Assembly: GCF_017811175.1 (NCBI RefSeq)
Contig: NZ_JACWIJ010000002.1
Location: forward strand, 2,356,001-2,420,000
DNA: 64,000 nt
Origin: Melaminivora jejuensis
Lineage (GTDB): Bacteria; Pseudomonadota; Gammaproteobacteria; Burkholderiales; Burkholderiaceae_C
Reading direction: 5' to 3'
This document shows, piece by piece, positions 36,646-45,223 of the stretch (the stretch's first letter is position 1; each line of letters begins with the position of its first letter). Both the position numbers and the translations under genes were made by a program. The notes below the pieces were generated by a model. It was not told the DNA's origin. It did no database searches and saw nothing but the letters and a program-made list of their open reading frames with translations.

Positions 36646-36690
36646 AACGCCTCCTTGAAACGCCTTTTTGCAACACTCCCTTGAAACGCC
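36642..36690 (+). repeat. Three TTGAAACGCC direct repeats
   Basis: Identical 10-base units at 36642, 36655 and 36681 span the junction of the two Fcc-like genes; the first contains the stop codon of the cytochrome gene. Confidence 0.9.
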
Positions 36691-36694
36691 AGCC

Positions 36695-38005
36695 GTGAGC
36701 CTGCTCCCCGCCCCGTCCCCAGCCCCACTGTCGCGCCGCCGCCTGCTGGCGCGCGCCCTGCCGGTCGCTGCCGGCCTGGCGCTGCCGGCACTGGTGCGCG
36801 CACACGCCGCCAGCGCCCGGGTGGTCGTGGTCGGCGGCGGCTTCGGCGGCGCCAGCGCTGCGCGCTACCTGCGCCAGTACGCTCCTGACGTACAGGTCAC
36901 GCTGGTCGAGCCGGCGCAGCGGTTCTTCACCTGCCCGTTTTCCAACCATGTGCTGGCCGGTCTGCGCACGCTGGACAGCATCGGCCACGGCTACGACGGC
37001 CTGCGCTGCGCCGGCGTGCAGGTGCTGCATACCCGGGCGCTGCAGGTCGATGCCGACACGCGCACGCTGCGCCTGGAGGGCGCCCAGGCGCTGCCCTGGG
37101 ATCGGCTGGTGCTGTCGCCTGGCGTCGATCTGCGCTGGGACGCGCTCGAAGGCTACGGCCAGGCCGCCGCCGCCCTGGCGCCGCACGCCTGGAAGGCGGG
37201 CGAGCAGACGCTGCTGCTGCAGCGCCAGCTGCAGGCCATGCGCGACGGCGGCACTTTCGTCATGGTCATCCCGGACAACCCCTACCGCTGCCCGCCCGGC
37301 CCCTACGAGCGTGCGGCGCTGGTGGCGCACTACCTGCACCGGCACAAGCCGCGCAGCAAGCTGCTACTGCTGGACGCCAAGAACAACTTCTCCAAAAAGG
37401 AGCTGTTCCTGCAGGGCTGGCAGCAGCTCTACGGCGACATGATCGAGTGGGTCGGCCTGGCGCAGGACGGCCAGGTGGTGCGCGTCGATGCGAAGGCGCT
37501 GGAGGTCGAGACCCTGTTCGGCACGCGCCACCGGGCCGACGTGCTCAACGTCATCCCACCCCAGCACGCCGGCGCGATCGCCCGCAGCGCCGGCGTGTGC
37601 GACGCCAGCGGCTGGGCGCCCGTGCGGGGCGAGAGCCTGGAGTCGCGCCTGGTGCCTGGCATCCATGTGCTGGGCGATGCGGCGCTGGCCGGCCCTATCC
37701 CGAAATCAGCCTTCGCGGCCAGCAACCAGGGCCGCGTGGTGGCCGCCGCCATTGCCGCCGAGCTGACCGGCCAGCCCGCGCCCACGGCCTGGTACGCCAA
37801 CACCTGCTACAGCCTGCTGGGGCCGGGCTACGGCATCTCGGTCTCGGGGGTGTACCGCGCCAGCGCGGGCCAGATCGTCGCCCTGCCCCACGCCGTGGGC
37901 GCCAGCGCGCTGGACGGCAGCGCTGCGCTGCGTGCCGCCGAGGCGCGCAATGGCGCCGCCTGGTACGCCGCCATGAGCGCCGATATCTGGGGCACGCCAC
38001 GTTGA
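36695..38005 (+). CDS. FAD-dependent oxidoreductase, flavocytochrome c sulfide dehydrogenase-like (FccB)
   Basis: A 436-residue exported flavoprotein. A twin-arginine signal (LSRRRLLARALP, about 13-24) leads to the FAD motif VVVVGGGFGGASAARYLR. CPFSNHVLAG, the Cys in PYRCPPGPYERAA, VLGDAAL and the C-terminal NTCYSLLGPGYGISV are all typical of FccB. A GTG start at 36695 was chosen; TTG at 36668 is possible. No ribosome site is convincing. With the cytochrome just upstream it should form a two-subunit dehydrogenase passing electrons to haem c. Sulfide is the known substrate of the family, but location after pqqABCDE suggests a quinoprotein-linked role (inference). Confidence 0.87.
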   Translation: MSLLPAPSPAPLSRRRLLARALPVAAGLALPALVRAHAASARVVVVGGGFGGASAARYLRQYAPDVQVTLVEPAQRFFTCPFSNHVLAGLRTLDSIGHGYDGLRCAGVQVLHTRALQVDADTRTLRLEGAQALPWDRLVLSPGVDLRWDALEGYGQAAAALAPHAWKAGEQTLLLQRQLQAMRDGGTFVMVIPDNPYRCPPGPYERAALVAHYLHRHKPRSKLLLLDAKNNFSKKELFLQGWQQLYGDMIEWVGLAQDGQVVRVDAKALEVETLFGTRHRADVLNVIPPQHAGAIARSAGVCDASGWAPVRGESLESRLVPGIHVLGDAALAGPIPKSAFAASNQGRVVAAAIAAELTGQPAPTAWYANTCYSLLGPGYGISVSGVYRASAGQIVALPHAVGASALDGSAALRAAEARNGAAWYAAMSADIWGTPR

Positions 38006-38011
38006 TTCAGG

Positions 38012-38072
38012 ACAAAAACACCCTGTAGCCTTTGCTGCACAAGCGGTTGCAGCTACTGAAAAAATAGCAAAA
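38012..38072 (-). repeat. Dispersed GATAGCTGCC repeat, copy 7 (diverged)
   Basis: Minus-strand copy with changes in the core (AAGCGGTTGCAGCTACTG) between the flavoprotein stop and the convergent small ORF. Confidence 0.65.
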
Positions 38073-38118
38073 CAAAGTCTTGCGTGCGCTGCCAATCCTG
38101 CAGCGCACGGCTTGCGGC

Positions 38119-38328
38119 TCACGTCCGCCGCGGCGCGCTGCCGGGGGGCGCCGGCGGATGCGCTGCCCCAGCCCGCGCGCTGGCGACACAGGCCTCCCAC
38201 AGGGCGCGCGCCGCTTGCGCCTGGAGCTGCTGCGCATCGTCCTCACGCGCGGCCTGCAGCAGCACCCGCGCAGCGCCCAGCAGCGTGCGCGGGTGCGCAG
38301 GCGCGGCGCGCGTGGGCCGGGCCATCAT
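38119..38328 (-). CDS. Small hypothetical protein coupled to a cytochrome c gene
   Basis: A possible 69-residue protein, Ala/Arg/Gln-rich with a likely central helix (LLGAARVLLQAAREDDAQQLQ) and a Pro-rich end. It starts in an ATGA overlap with the stop of the cytochrome c gene upstream. I do not recognise the family. In G+C-rich DNA such an open frame can be chance; the overlap is the main support. Confidence 0.4.
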   Translation of the reverse strand: MMARPTRAAPAHPRTLLGAARVLLQAAREDDAQQLQAQAARALWEACVASARAGAAHPPAPPGSAPRRT

Positions 38329-38660
38329 GGCCTGGTGGCCAGAACCCAGGCGGCCAGCAGCTTGACATCGCCAGCGCTCAGGCTGGGATGGGCCGGCATG
38401 GCGGCGCGGCCCCACTTGCCCTTGGAGCCCATCTGGATGGACTGGGCCAGCGAGGCCACGGCGTCCTTGTCGCTGGCGTACTTGTCCGCCACCGAGACAA
38501 AGGCCGGCCCGACGATTTTTTCCGCCGCCGAGTGGCAGCTGTAGCAGCCATTGGCCTTGGCCAGGTCAGCGGCTGCGGCCAGGTCGCCGGCAGCCGGCGT
38601 GGCCTGGGCGGCAGCGCCGGCCAGCAGCAAGCCGAGGGTGAGAAAGTGAACAGAACGCAT
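38325..38660 (-). CDS. Small monohaem cytochrome c (c551/c552 class)
   Basis: A 111-residue periplasmic class I cytochrome. Signal peptide at about 1-20 (ending AQA). Haem site CYSCH (Cys39, Cys42, His43), IVGPAF after the haem and the axial Met in AAMPAHPSLS are typical. It lies at the end of the minus-strand quinoprotein-relay genes and could carry electrons from c550 to a terminal oxidase. Confidence 0.92.
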   Translation of the reverse strand: MRSVHFLTLGLLLAGAAAQATPAAGDLAAAADLAKANGCYSCHSAAEKIVGPAFVSVADKYASDKDAVASLAQSIQMGSKGKWGRAAMPAHPSLSAGDVKLLAAWVLATRP

Positions 38661-38831
38661 GGCAGATACCGTGGAGTAAGGGGCAGAGGAAAAGGCCGCA
38701 AGGGACAACGGCGCCATCGATATGAGCAACATCCATGCCCGGGTGCTGCTGCACCCCGCACCCGGGCCGGGGAGCACTGTGCAACACGGTTGCGCCCGGC
38801 GCATGTGCTCCAGATTGACGCAGCCGCTGCG

Positions 38832-39854
38832 TCAACGCTGGGCGCGCTCCAACGCACGCCGCTCGTGGCCCGGATACCACTGCACCAGGCTGCGCTGCAG
38901 TTCGGCGGGCTGCGCGCCCCAGCGGGCAAAGCGCGCGGGCACCGGCGCGCGCAGCAACTCGCTCAGATCGATGCCGCGCCCGGCGCTGTCGGCCATCAGG
39001 CGCCCGAGCCACTGCAGCCAGTCGCGCGTCTGCGCCACCCCGGCCAGGCCGGCATGTACCGGCCCGTGGCTGGGCACGACCAGGGCAAAGCGCTGCTGCG
39101 CATGCCACTGCGCCAGCGTGTCCAGGCTGGCCAGCCAGGCGGCCGGGTCGGCGTGCGGCGTGCTCGGCACGCGCTCGGCAAACACCAGGCCGCCGGCAAA
39201 CAGCACGCCGGTGCGCTCGTCCAGCACCACCAGATCGTCGCCGGTGTGCCCGTGCAGGCGCTGCAGCGTGAAGCGGTGGCGGCCCAGCTCCAGCGTGCCC
39301 GGCTGCAGCGGCTCGCGCGCCGGCGCCGCCTGGGTGCCGCGCATCCAGTCGCCGCAGACGCGGTAGAGGTTGTCCTCGTAGGCGGCGGCCTCGCGCTGCA
39401 TCCCGGCAATGCTGCCGGGCAGCGCCGCCACGGGTGTGTCGGCCCAGGCCTGGTTGCCCAGGAAATAGTCCGGATGCAGGTTCAGGTTCAGCACCTGGCG
39501 CACCGGCTCGCCGGTGACGCGGGCGATGGCGCGGCGCTGCTGCTCGCCGTACAGGCGCGAGGGGCCGGTGTTGATGACCAGCACGCCATCGCCTGTGGCA
39601 ATGAAGGCGGTATTGATGATGTTGCAGCCGTTGGCGCGCGAGAAATCGGCCACCTCGCCCTCGATGACCCAGGTGTTCTCGGCGATGCGGCGCGGCTGCA
39701 GACGGTAGTCCAGGCGCTGCGCGTCGGGGGGCGCAAAAGCGGCGGCTGCAGTGGCTTGCGCAGCAGCCGGGGCGGGTGTGCCAGCGCTGGCGGCAAGACC
39801 GGAGGCGGCGGCCAGCAGCACGGCAGCGGCACAGGTACGGCGGGCGGCACTCAT
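38832..39854 (-). CDS. Quinoprotein relay system MBL-fold hydrolase
   Basis: A 340-residue exported metallo-beta-lactamase-fold protein of the SoxH-related group found with PQQ dehydrogenases. Signal peptide at about 1-33. The region NLHPDYFLGNQAW stands where a HxHxDH metal motif would be, so two His ligands are missing; HGHTGDDLVV keeps a His, but AGGLVF lacks the usual Asp; VPSHGP keeps the last His. Whether this reduced set is normal for the subgroup I cannot tell. It overlaps the SoxYZ-like gene by four bases and is thus coupled to it. Confidence 0.85.
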   Translation of the reverse strand: MSAARRTCAAAVLLAAASGLAASAGTPAPAAAQATAAAAFAPPDAQRLDYRLQPRRIAENTWVIEGEVADFSRANGCNIINTAFIATGDGVLVINTGPSRLYGEQQRRAIARVTGEPVRQVLNLNLHPDYFLGNQAWADTPVAALPGSIAGMQREAAAYEDNLYRVCGDWMRGTQAAPAREPLQPGTLELGRHRFTLQRLHGHTGDDLVVLDERTGVLFAGGLVFAERVPSTPHADPAAWLASLDTLAQWHAQQRFALVVPSHGPVHAGLAGVAQTRDWLQWLGRLMADSAGRGIDLSELLRAPVPARFARWGAQPAELQRSLVQWYPGHERRALERAQR

Positions 39855-40681
39855 GCACGCACCTCGGCATCGATGCGGTTGCCGTTGTTGTCCTGCCCTG
39901 TCAGGCGAAAGACCTGCGGCCCCTGCAGCGGCAGCTCGAAGGTCAGGAAGGGGTTTTCCGACACCGGCTCATGCAGCGCCAGCCGCCACCACGGCGCGCC
40001 GCCGGCATCGAGCAGTTGCAGCTGCTCGATGTAGAACGCCGGAATGCCGGCCACCAGGCCGGTGTCCATGGGGTGCATGACGCTCACGCGCAGGCGCCGG
40101 CTGCCCTCCAGGACGTTCCTGAAGATACGCGCCTGCACCTGATTGAGCGTGCTCTTCCACGAGCCGTCGAGGCGCGAGGCGCCCGAGACCGTGCAGCCCC
40201 CGCCCGGTGCCTGGGCCAGGGCGCTGCCGACGTGCCACACGCCATCCTCGGTCTGCGCCATGGCGCGCACCGGCGAGGCCTGCTCCAGCCGGATGCGAAA
40301 CGCCAGCATGGGCAGAGCGCGCAGCGGCTCGAAGGCAAGCACCTCGCGCACCGGATTGCGATCGACCGCCACCAGGATGCGCTGGATCGGCGTGCCGGCA
40401 GCGGCCAGGGGCCGTGCATCGATCTGCAGCGGCACATTCATGGTGTCGTCGGCAAAGGCCGGCGTGTACACCTGCACGGCGTCGCTGAAGCGCACGCGCG
40501 CATCCGCGCCCAGGAACTGCTCGCGCAGCGTCGGCCATTGCAGCGAACCCAGCGGATCGCCGCCCGCGCGATCCGGCGCGCCAGCCTGCTGCGCGGCCCA
40601 GGCCTGTGGCGCCAGGCCCTCTCCTGCCCATCCTGCCAGCCCGCCCAATCCTGCCAGCAGCCAGCTTCTGCGATCTTGCAT
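39851..40681 (-). CDS. Quinoprotein dehydrogenase-associated SoxYZ-like carrier
   Basis: A 276-residue exported fusion of a SoxY-like half (about 35-165) and a SoxZ-like half (about 175-276). The N-terminus has a twin-arginine-like signal (DRRSWLLAGLGG). In SoxY a Cys near the C-terminus carries sulfur intermediates; here a Cys in GGGCTVSG at about residue 162 takes that place at the junction. A GGAGGTG ribosome site fixes the start. Proteins of this type accompany PQQ enzymes and are proposed to be part of a carrier relay, not of thiosulfate oxidation; no other sox genes are seen. Confidence 0.87.
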   Translation of the reverse strand: MQDRRSWLLAGLGGLAGWAGEGLAPQAWAAQQAGAPDRAGGDPLGSLQWPTLREQFLGADARVRFSDAVQVYTPAFADDTMNVPLQIDARPLAAAGTPIQRILVAVDRNPVREVLAFEPLRALPMLAFRIRLEQASPVRAMAQTEDGVWHVGSALAQAPGGGCTVSGASRLDGSWKSTLNQVQARIFRNVLEGSRRLRVSVMHPMDTGLVAGIPAFYIEQLQLLDAGGAPWWRLALHEPVSENPFLTFELPLQGPQVFRLTGQDNNGNRIDAEVRA

Positions 40682-40739
40682 GTTGCACCTCCGGTCATAA
40701 GAAACAACGCTGGAGGCTGGCAAGCAAGGATCGGGCCGC

Positions 40740-41420
40740 TCAGCCCAGCAACTGCGGCAACTCCCGCATGTCGCGGATGATGTGGACGGCCCCGGCGGCG
40801 CGCAGCGCCTGCGGCGAGCCGTGGCCGCTGCCGCCCGGGCTGTAGCCGACCACCGCCGCACCGGCGGCCACGCCAGCGGTCACGCCGATGACCGTGTCCT
40901 CGACCACCAGGCAATGCTGCGGCGCCACGCCCACGGCAGCGGCGGCCGCCAGATAGACGTCGGGCGCGGGCTTGGTCGCCGCCAGCTCATGGCCGCTGAA
41001 AACGCGCCCGGCAAACAGCGGCGCCAGGCCGACCTGCGCCAGCTGCATCTCCACCTTGTGCCGATCGGCCCCGGAGGCGCAGGCGATGCGCCCGGCCAAC
41101 AGGCCATGCACGGCCTGCACCGCCTCGACCGCGCCGGCAATCGGCTGCAGCTCGGCGGCCAGGCGCAGGTTGCGCCGTGCGTAGAACTCGGCCATCCAGG
41201 CGTCGGTCAGGGGCCGTCCGGTGCGCGCCTCGATCAGCGCGGCCTCGCTGCGCACGGTCTTGCCGATGAAGGTGGCCATGCACTCCTCGGGCGTGATCGG
41301 CCAGCCGGCTTCGTTCAACATGGCGCACAGCACGCCGTTGGTGATGGGTTCGCTGTCCACCAGCACGCCGTCGCAGTCGAACAGCACGGCCTGCCAGCGC
41401 CCGAGGGTCTGGGTATTCAT
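40740..41420 (-). CDS. HAD-superfamily phosphatase (beta-phosphoglucomutase-like)
   Basis: A 226-residue subclass IA HAD hydrolase. Motif I FDCDGVLVDSEP, motif II ACASG, the motif III lysine in ATKPAPDVY and motif IV VVEDTVIGV are all present, with a helical cap between. Substrate is probably a small phosphorylated metabolite such as a sugar phosphate; not further assignable. It lies downstream of the diguanylate cyclase gene in the same direction. Confidence 0.88.
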   Translation of the reverse strand: MNTQTLGRWQAVLFDCDGVLVDSEPITNGVLCAMLNEAGWPITPEECMATFIGKTVRSEAALIEARTGRPLTDAWMAEFYARRNLRLAAELQPIAGAVEAVQAVHGLLAGRIACASGADRHKVEMQLAQVGLAPLFAGRVFSGHELAATKPAPDVYLAAAAAVGVAPQHCLVVEDTVIGVTAGVAAGAAVVGYSPGGSGHGSPQALRAAGAVHIIRDMRELPQLLG

Positions 41421-41483
41421 GAGGGATTCCTTTCAAACAGATTGCGCACATTGCCCAGGACGCACCGGCGTCGCCGGCTGGCA

Positions 41484-43529
41484 TCACAGGCCGGCGCGCA
41501 GGCTGTCCGGCGCATCGTGCAGCAGCGTGTCGCACTGCGGGCTGTGGACGACGCTGCGGTCGCGCCCCAGGCGCTTGGCGCAGTACAGGGCGGCGTCGGC
41601 GCGCTGGAACAAGACCTGCGCCGCATCGCGGCCCTCGGGCTGACCCTGCTGGGCGGCAGCCATGGCCGGCGCCGACACGCTGGCCACGCCGATGCTGATG
41701 GTGACGATGGCGTCGGCGCTGACCGTCGGCGCGTGCTCGATGGCCAGCGCGCGCACGGCCAGGCGCAGCCGCTCGGCCACGGCCAGGGCTTCGTACTCGT
41801 CGATGCCGGGCAGCAGCACGGCGAACTCCTCGCCGCCATAGCGCGCCACCATGTCGCCAGCGCGCTGCACGCCGGCGGCCAGCGCCTGCGCCACGCTTTG
41901 CAGGCAGCGGTCGCCGGCGCCGTGGCCATAGTGGTCGTTGAAGGCCTTGAAGTAGTCCACATCCAGCATCAGCAGCGCCAGCGGCGCGCCGCTGCGCAGT
42001 GCGCGCGCCCACTCCTGCGCCACGTGCTCGTCCAGCGCCAGGCGGTTGGCCAGCCGGGTCAGCGGGTCGATGCGCACCTGCGCCTCCAGCGCCGCGCGGT
42101 AGCGTTCGAGCTGCTCCTCGACCTGGCGGCGCTCGGTGATGTCCTGGATGGTGCCGGTCATGCAGCTGGGCGCCCGGTCATGGGCCTGGCCGAACTCGCC
42201 GTACACCTCGACCCAGCGCAGCGGCAGCCCACCTGCCGGGCAGATGCGGTATTGCAGGCGCAGCGCGCTGCGCTCGGACATGGCCTGGCCGTGTACCTGC
42301 AGGATGTGCTGGCGATCCTGCGGGTGCAGCAGTGCCATCCACTCCTTGAGCGTCATGCGCGCGTGCTCGGGCTGGCCGAAGATGGCATTGGCCATGCCGG
42401 ACATGAAAAAGCGCCGCTGCGCCGGGTCGTAGGCAAAGTAGCCCAGGCTGGCGGCGCGCTGGGCGCTCTCCAGCCAGCGCATGTTGCGCTGCAGCCGCTC
42501 CTTGAGGATGCGCTCGCGCCGCCAGGCGCGCCACTGCCACAGCAGCACCAGGCTGCCCAGCAGCAGCAGCGCCGCGCTGACGAACACCGTCAGCGACAGC
42601 CAATCGCCCTGGCGGGCGTCGGCAAAGGCCTCGGCCCGGTCGATCTTGGACAGCAGCAGCCAGTCGCTGGCCGGCACACCGCTGGCCGTGGCCAGCACCT
42701 GCCGGCCCCGGTAGTCGCTGCTGTACAGCGCACCGCGCGCGCCGCGTACGGCCAGCACTGCGGCATCGCTGGCAGCGTCCAGGGGCAGGCGCCGCACCAG
42801 GGCCGCATCATCGTCCTCGCGCAGCGGACTCAGAAACAGCACCTCATCGCCCTGGCGCTGCACCAGCAGGGATTCCGCCGTGGTGCGGCTGCCGCCCGGC
42901 CAGGCCTCCAGCAGCGGGTACAGCGTGCTGCGCGCATCCAGCACCAGCCACACGGCGCCCACGGCCTGCACGCCGTCGAACAGTGGCGCCAGCAAGCCGT
43001 AGTGCGGGAAGGCAAAGCTCTCGTCGCGCCGCAGCCCGTCGGCCACGGCCTGGCCGCGTGCCAGCGCCAGCGCCAGCGTCTGCTGCTGCGCCGGCGCCAG
43101 CTCACCCACGGCCCGGCCCTGCGGCGCCAGCAGCAGCCGGCCCTGGGTGTCGAGCAAATAGGCATCGGCGTACTGCATGTACTCCACCAGGCCGCGCAGG
43201 CGGTCGCGCAGCCGCGCCTCGCGCTCGGGCGTGGGCGCCTCGCGCCAGCGCGCCACGGCCAGGCCCAGCACGGCATCCTCGCTCAGGGCTTCGGCCTCGC
43301 CCAGGCGGCGCTGGCGCCAGTTGGCCACGCTGCGCGTCTGCAACTGGTTGATGGCCAGCAGCCCGCCCTCGATGACGTGGTGGTAGCGCTGCTCGCGCTC
43401 CAGGTACAGCGCCCGTCCGCCCCACAGCGCCAGCGCCAGCAAGGCCAGCAGCGCCAGCGGCCCCAGGCGCCCGGCACGCAACAGCGCACCCAGGCGTGAG
43501 CGTGCAGCAGGGGAGCGAAGCAGGGGCAT
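41484..43529 (-). CDS. Membrane diguanylate cyclase with periplasmic sensor, PAS and GGDEF domains
   Basis: A 681-residue signal protein. Transmembrane helices at about 22-40 and 310-332 flank a periplasmic Cache-like sensor. A PAS domain (about 355-480, DITERRQ at its end) and a GGDEF domain follow. The active site is GGEEF; RAGD, placed five residues before it, is the RxxD inhibitory site, so product feedback by cyclic di-GMP is expected. The start at 43529 was taken; longer frames would overlap the divergent binding-protein gene. Ligand unknown. Confidence 0.9.
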   Translation of the reverse strand: MPLLRSPAARSRLGALLRAGRLGPLALLALLALALWGGRALYLEREQRYHHVIEGGLLAINQLQTRSVANWRQRRLGEAEALSEDAVLGLAVARWREAPTPEREARLRDRLRGLVEYMQYADAYLLDTQGRLLLAPQGRAVGELAPAQQQTLALALARGQAVADGLRRDESFAFPHYGLLAPLFDGVQAVGAVWLVLDARSTLYPLLEAWPGGSRTTAESLLVQRQGDEVLFLSPLREDDDAALVRRLPLDAASDAAVLAVRGARGALYSSDYRGRQVLATASGVPASDWLLLSKIDRAEAFADARQGDWLSLTVFVSAALLLLGSLVLLWQWRAWRRERILKERLQRNMRWLESAQRAASLGYFAYDPAQRRFFMSGMANAIFGQPEHARMTLKEWMALLHPQDRQHILQVHGQAMSERSALRLQYRICPAGGLPLRWVEVYGEFGQAHDRAPSCMTGTIQDITERRQVEEQLERYRAALEAQVRIDPLTRLANRLALDEHVAQEWARALRSGAPLALLMLDVDYFKAFNDHYGHGAGDRCLQSVAQALAAGVQRAGDMVARYGGEEFAVLLPGIDEYEALAVAERLRLAVRALAIEHAPTVSADAIVTISIGVASVSAPAMAAAQQGQPEGRDAAQVLFQRADAALYCAKRLGRDRSVVHSPQCDTLLHDAPDSLRAGL

Positions 43530-43596
43530 GGGAGCGGACGAGGGGGTATCTGGCGACCGGGCGCTACCATTGTCGCTGCCTGCTCCCGGATTGACC

Positions 43597-45162
43597 ATGA
43601 CAGAAATTGTCAACCCTTTTTCTCATGTTTCTGGCCCTTTGCTGGTGCCAGCCAGTACCCGCCGCGCCTGGCTGGCGCAGGCTGCAGCGCTGGCCGGTCT
43701 GCCCGCCGCCCTGGGTGCTGCCGGGGCTGCGGATGCACCGCCCGCCCGGGGCAGCCGGCGCCCGCCGGTGCTCAACCTGTCGCTGGAGCCCGACAGCCTG
43801 GATCCGACCATGGCGCCTTCGGCTGCCGTGGCGGAGGTGGTGCATGGCAATGTGCTGGAGGGGCTGACGCGCATCGAGGAAAGCGGCAGCGTCACCGGCC
43901 TGCTGGCCCAGTCCTGGGACATGGATGGGGGCGGGCGTGGCTACACGTTGCGCCTGCGCCAGGGGGTGCGCTTCCACGATGGCAGTGCGCTGGACAGCGC
44001 CGCCGTGCGCTTTTCCTTCGAGCGCGCGGCAGCGCCAGGCTCGACCAACAAGGCGCGGCGCGCGCTGTTCGACAACATCGCCCACATCGCCACGCCTGAT
44101 GCGCACAGCGTGGCGCTGACGCTGCACCACGCGGACGTACACCTGCCGTTCCGGCTGGGCGAGGCCACGGCGGCCATCGTGCACCCGGCCAGCGCTGGCC
44201 AGTTGGCGCAGGCGCCGGTGGGCACCGGCCCCTACCAGGTGGTGCAGCGCCGGCGCGGCCACAGCATCACGCTCGGGCGCGCCCCACAGGCGCGTGCGGC
44301 GCGCCAGGTGCGCCTGGACGGCGCGGTGTTTCGCTTCATCCACGAGCCGGCCGAGCGCGAGGCGGCGCTGCGCGCCGGCACGGTCGATCTGTTTTTCCAG
44401 TTCGCCACCAGCACCGTGCGGCGCTTTCAGGACGATGTGCGCTACCAGGTGCTGCTGGGCAGCTCCAGCGGCAAGGGCATGTTGGCGCTGAATCAGCGCC
44501 GCGCACCGCTGAACGATGTGCGCGTGCGCCGCGCCATCACGCACGCCATCGACCGCGAGGGCTTCATCCAGCGCGCGCTGGACGGGCACGGCACGGCCAT
44601 CGGCAGCCACTTCGCGCCCACCGACCCCGGCTTCCTGCACCTGGACAGCCTGTACCCGCACGACCCGCAGCGCGCCCGGGCGCTACTGCGCGAGGCCGGC
44701 GTGGCCACGCCACTGCGCCTGACGCTGGCGCTGCCGCCGGCGCCCTACGCGCACTCAGGCGGCAGCGTGCTGGCCGAATACCTGGCCGCTGCCGGCATCC
44801 AGGCCGAGCTGCAGAAACTGTCCTGGCAGGAATGGCTGTCCGGGCCGTTTCGCGGCCAGTTCGACATGACGCTGATCAACCACGTCGAGCCGCTGGACTA
44901 CCTGATCTATACCGATCCCGAGTACTACTTCGGCTACGACAGCCCGGCCTTTCGCACGCTGGCGCGCGAATACGCGCAGGCCACGGCGGCGCGCCAGCGC
45001 CAGCAGCTGTTCGCCCGGCTGCAGCGCCACCTGGCGCACGACGCCGTCAACGCCTGGATCTTCAACCCCAGCATCGTGACCGTGGTGCGCAAGGGCCTGC
45101 GCGGCGCCTGGATGAACTACCCCATCTTTGCCCACGACATCGGCGCGATGTGGTGGGATTGA
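43597..45162 (+). CDS. ABC transporter solute-binding protein, family 5 (peptide/nickel type)
   Basis: A 521-residue extracytoplasmic binding protein. The N-terminal export signal contains an RRAWLAQAAALAG stretch (about 25-37) resembling a twin-arginine or Sec signal. The mature part has the SBP_bac_5 pattern (NLSLEPDSLDPT, YTLRLRQGVRFHDGS, GTGPYQV, DVRVRRAITHAIDREG). No permease or ATPase gene is adjacent, so it is an orphan that must use a remote transporter or act as a sensor. It is divergent from the diguanylate cyclase gene (67 bases apart); it may supply that protein's periplasmic sensor with a ligand (inference). Confidence 0.88.
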   Translation: MTEIVNPFSHVSGPLLVPASTRRAWLAQAAALAGLPAALGAAGAADAPPARGSRRPPVLNLSLEPDSLDPTMAPSAAVAEVVHGNVLEGLTRIEESGSVTGLLAQSWDMDGGGRGYTLRLRQGVRFHDGSALDSAAVRFSFERAAAPGSTNKARRALFDNIAHIATPDAHSVALTLHHADVHLPFRLGEATAAIVHPASAGQLAQAPVGTGPYQVVQRRRGHSITLGRAPQARAARQVRLDGAVFRFIHEPAEREAALRAGTVDLFFQFATSTVRRFQDDVRYQVLLGSSSGKGMLALNQRRAPLNDVRVRRAITHAIDREGFIQRALDGHGTAIGSHFAPTDPGFLHLDSLYPHDPQRARALLREAGVATPLRLTLALPPAPYAHSGGSVLAEYLAAAGIQAELQKLSWQEWLSGPFRGQFDMTLINHVEPLDYLIYTDPEYYFGYDSPAFRTLAREYAQATAARQRQQLFARLQRHLAHDAVNAWIFNPSIVTVVRKGLRGAWMNYPIFAHDIGAMWWD

Positions 45163-45170
45163 AGCACTGA

Positions 45171-45222
45171 GCTACTTTATTGATAGCTGGCAGCGCTTGC
45201 TGGACAAGGCTTTTTGGCAGAT
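45171..45222 (+). repeat. Dispersed GATAGCTGCC repeat, copy 8
   Basis: A near-consensus plus-strand copy between the convergent solute-binding-protein and YchJ genes. Confidence 0.88.
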
Positions 45223-45223
45223 T

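Noticed and set aside
38112..40034. A 640-codon plus-strand frame over the quinoprotein relay genes
   Set aside because: Antisense shadow of genes with signal peptides and known family motifs.
39851..40681. Thiosulfate-oxidising Sox system
   Set aside because: Only a SoxYZ-like fusion and a SoxH-related MBL protein are present; no soxA, X, B, C or D. The fusion belongs to the quinoprotein-associated group.
40782..43499. A 905-codon plus-strand frame over the HAD and diguanylate cyclase genes
   Set aside because: Antisense shadow; the opposite strand encodes two proteins with full motif sets.
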